NCBI GenBank assembly: GCA_021372715.1
Contig: JAJFTX010000176.1
Span: 1-16,023, forward strand
Direction of reading: 5' to 3'
DNA length: 16,023 nucleotides
Source of the DNA: Methanobacterium sp.
GTDB taxonomy: Archaea; Methanobacteriota; Methanobacteria; Methanobacteriales; Methanobacteriaceae
Shown: piece by piece, positions 14,016 through 16,023 of the stretch
How positions within the stretch are numbered: position 1 is the first letter of the stretch
Layout of the letters: each line of letters begins with the position of its first letter
The notes under the pieces: generated by a model
What the model saw: the letters and a program-made list of their open reading frames with translations, nothing else
Databases searched by the model: none
Told to the model about the DNA's origin: nothing
Program-made: the position numbers and the translations under genes

Positions 14016-14560
14016 TCAACAGTTTGGTATCTAAAATCCCATAAACATTTTCCAGTATCTTTTTTTGATCCTCTTAAATGTTCCATTTCATGAGATATTC
14101 CAAATGCTGCTGATCCCTCAAAGGATAATGGGCCGTTAACGTGTTTAATAGCTATATCCATGGTTTTTGGATTTAATTCTGCCCTAATTATATCTAAACC
14201 ATCGATTTGAACTTTATATGGCCTGGTAACGACTCTTCGTTCCTTACTCTCACTACATTTTTCTAGACGGTAAATTTGACCTTCTTCATTTATTATGGAG
14301 GGGTTTGATATTAGATGAATTATTTCTAAGGTAGAACCAGTCATCTTCTCTGGATCATAACGGGTAAGCTTATCTTTTATGGCCATTACTTTCAAAGAGT
14401 CTGTTTTATTTTTTATACTCCAGTTACCACCAAATTTAAGGGAGAAGAGTAAAGGTAGGAAAACATCAGGTTCAATTTTTAAATCCTTAATTACCTGCTG
14501 TTCCTCTAGATTAAATTTTATTTTCCTTATTAATTGGTTAATATCCGAATAATTATCCAA
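14012..14560 (-). CDS. Peptide-deformylase-like metalloprotein (divergent)
   Basis: A protein of 182 aa that resembles the metal-binding half of peptide deformylase. SHEMEHLRG (156-164) matches deformylase motif 3 (QHExDHLxG): H157 and H161 would be ligands, E158 the base. EKCSES (100-105) stands where EGCLS is expected and keeps the Cys ligand C102. Between them TRPYKVQIDGLD (110-121) parallels the deformylase strand RPxKVxVxALD, and ISNPSII (84-90) parallels INPEI. Motif 1 (GxGLAAxQ) is not visible, C102-H157 spacing is 55 against about 42 in E. coli, and the chain ends only 21 residues after H161, so activity may differ. Start is TTG with AGGTGG four bases upstream. It lies 31 bases after cpgS and is probably co-transcribed. 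Confidence 0.7.
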   Translation of the reverse strand: MDNYSDINQLIRKIKFNLEEQQVIKDLKIEPDVFLPLLFSLKFGGNWSIKNKTDSLKVMAIKDKLTRYDPEKMTGSTLEIIHLISNPSIINEEGQIYRLEKCSESKERRVVTRPYKVQIDGLDIIRAELNPKTMDIAIKHVNGPLSFEGSAAFGISHEMEHLRGSKKDTGKCLWDFRYQTVD

Positions 14561-14591
14561 TAAACCACCTGTTTATTTAAAGAAATGAATA

Positions 14592-15974
14592 TTATTCTTT
14601 ATTATTGAAGGAAGCTATAGCATTATCAACCACGCTTATAATGGCCTGGGAAAGCTCTTCATCCGTGCCATCAACTACTATGGGTATGTTATCACAGTAA
14701 ACTACTTCTAAACCTGCTTTCAGAGCATCTTTAGTTGCTACGTCTACTGCGGCTGCTTTAAGCTCGGTCAGCATTACATCAACATTGTCCATATATTTTT
14801 TTATATCCTTCTGTAACAGTGGTCTGTTGGAAAGGTGTGGTGTGGTTCCCACTACTTTACAATTGTAATTATCCTCCAAATATTCTATTAAAACGTTTTT
14901 AACATTATCTGGTGCTGTGGTTGCAAAGAGTATGTTTTTACCATCTACGCTCTCCAGTGGTTTAGGACGGAAAACTGTGGGGATAACTGTAGCTTCCGGA
15001 TTTATACTTTTAATGAATTTCTCTATACGCTCCACTTTTTCTGAACTGGCCATGGGCATCTCGCACATGGTTATAACCACTAAATCAGCCATTTGTATAC
15101 GGTAAGGTCCGAAAAATCTTTCTATATTAATAATTGGTTGATTGGCACCTACCAGTACTATATGTTTATCAGTTTTAACAGGGGGGATGGCGGCTCCACT
15201 TCCTTCGATGATCACAAAATCAGCTTCAACTTCATTAGCCAGCTCAGCGCCTTTTTTCATGTTGGTAATGAACACTTGCCCTACCATTCCACCACCGCAT
15301 CTTCTACACCCAATAGTTAGAATTCTACTCATCAGAGCATCTTCCCAGTGGTCTGATGCTGCATGAATTCCCTTATCTGATTGTTCCATTAGAAATTGGG
15401 GTGTGATCTCGATCTGGTCTCCTCGGACTATTTCAGGCTCTTCAGGCCCTCCTCTCCCCATAGCCACTACACAAGGGTTGTATTTATTTTTATGGATTTT
15501 TCTAGCTGCGTATGCCGATACTGCGGTTTTTCCTATTCTTTTCCCTGTGCCTAATATTTTAAGAGATGGTTTTTTCAGTACATCATGTTCACTGAGGGGG
15601 TTAAATTTAAAGTCCGGTCCTTCATAGGGTATTCCATGAGATAGAACTATGGTTGCTATTTTAAATCTTTTTGAATAATCAACTATGGGTTCATCACTTA
15701 AATCCATCACCACATCTGCATCATATTCTACTATCTTCTCACCGATTAAGTCGTAGGGAATTTCATGATGACTGGGACCGAAATGCACCTTTCTTTCAAA
15801 CCTATCTGAAATATCTTCCTCTGATACTTCCCTTAATTTTTCGGTTCCACCAATAAAAACAACTGCAACAATTTCATTATATTCCAGGCTGTCTAATGTA
15901 TCTAAAGCTGATTTTGTTACCGGTATATAGTGTTCTCCGTCTACTAAACAGATCATTTTTCTTAAACCGTCCAT
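14592..15974 (-). CDS. cpgS: Cyclic 2,3-diphosphoglycerate synthetase
   Basis: Cytoplasmic enzyme of 460 aa that uses ATP to close 2,3-diphosphoglycerate into the cyclic anhydride cDPG. cDPG is a major anion in Methanobacteriales, tied to protein stability and phosphate storage. The N-terminal MICLVDGEHY (7-16) and middle LGTGKRIGKTAVSAYAA (141-157), a P-loop of the form GxGKxxGKT, are characteristic. EGSGAAIPPVKTD (257-269) resembles the second nucleotide-site motif of dethiobiotin-synthetase-like P-loop enzymes. Length agrees with the characterised Methanothermus enzyme, as I recall it. The ATG has a full SD, GAGGTG (15981-15986), six bases upstream, behind a TATA-like TTTATATATTATATA near 16000-16013. 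The deformylase-like gene follows after 31 bases. Confidence 0.95.
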   Translation of the reverse strand: MDGLRKMICLVDGEHYIPVTKSALDTLDSLEYNEIVAVVFIGGTEKLREVSEEDISDRFERKVHFGPSHHEIPYDLIGEKIVEYDADVVMDLSDEPIVDYSKRFKIATIVLSHGIPYEGPDFKFNPLSEHDVLKKPSLKILGTGKRIGKTAVSAYAARKIHKNKYNPCVVAMGRGGPEEPEIVRGDQIEITPQFLMEQSDKGIHAASDHWEDALMSRILTIGCRRCGGGMVGQVFITNMKKGAELANEVEADFVIIEGSGAAIPPVKTDKHIVLVGANQPIINIERFFGPYRIQMADLVVITMCEMPMASSEKVERIEKFIKSINPEATVIPTVFRPKPLESVDGKNILFATTAPDNVKNVLIEYLEDNYNCKVVGTTPHLSNRPLLQKDIKKYMDNVDVMLTELKAAAVDVATKDALKAGLEVVYCDNIPIVVDGTDEELSQAIISVVDNAIASFNNKE

Positions 15975-15998
15975 AAATTACACCTCAAAAAGAATTTG

Positions 15999-16013
15999 TA
16001 TATAATATATAAA
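15999..16013 (-). promoter_or_regulatory. TATA-box candidate for cpgS
   Basis: TTTATATATTATATA on the minus strand close to the right edge of the window. It would give a short leader of roughly 10-20 bases containing the GAGGTG site. Confidence 0.45.
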
Positions 16014-16023
16014 AAAACTACTA

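Noticed and set aside
1..16023. CRISPR arrays, tRNA or rRNA genes, insertion sequences, prophage or defence systems
   Set aside because: I looked in all intergenic stretches. None exceeds about 300 bases, and I saw no regular repeat-spacer pattern, tRNA T-loop motif, transposase or integrase.

Overview
The window reads as AT-rich chromosomal DNA from a methanogenic archaeon of the Methanobacteriales, most like Methanobacterium. Three genes point there. One is a cyclic 2,3-diphosphoglycerate synthetase, which makes a solute typical of that order. One is a group II chaperonin (thermosome). One is an AMP-forming acetyl-CoA synthetase whose acetate-pocket residues sit at the same residue numbers reported for Methanothermobacter Acs1. 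Promoters look archaeal (TTTATATA-type TATA boxes 20-50 nt before genes), many genes carry GAGGTG-type Shine-Dalgarno (SD) sites, and GTG and TTG starts are used.

Layout. 1-1.56 kb: a 14-TM MFS exporter on the minus strand. 1.7-3.0 kb, plus strand: a small double zinc-ribbon protein, a 47-residue cationic hydrophobic peptide, and a CcdC/DUF1453-like membrane protein cut by an in-frame TAA. 3.06-4.04 kb: a MetX-like alpha/beta-hydrolase, convergent with a HEAT-repeat protein (4.07-4.78 kb, minus). 4.98-6.64 kb, plus: a small four-TM protein and a GMC-type flavoprotein, closely spaced. 6.66-8.15 kb, minus: a TrkH-type potassium transporter, divergent from a tautomerase (8.38-8.77 kb, plus). 8.80-9.1 kb, minus: a small two-TM protein that seems to lack a normal start codon. 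9.35-11.88 kb, minus: an acs-satP-like acetate uptake and activation operon with tandem operator-like repeats upstream and a clear hairpin terminator downstream. 12.16-13.80 kb, minus: the thermosome. 14.01-15.97 kb, minus: cpgS followed by a peptide-deformylase-like protein.

The clearest functional units are acs plus the acetate transporter, which would bring in and activate acetate for carbon assimilation, and cpgS plus the deformylase-like gene, a conserved-looking pair whose link is unknown. The rest is housekeeping or transport with mixed orientation. I see no CRISPR array, insertion sequence, prophage, tRNA or rRNA. The main oddities are a nonsense-interrupted membrane gene, an apparent ATT start, a deformylase-family protein with HExxH and Cys ligands but no visible motif 1, and the repeats in front of acs.
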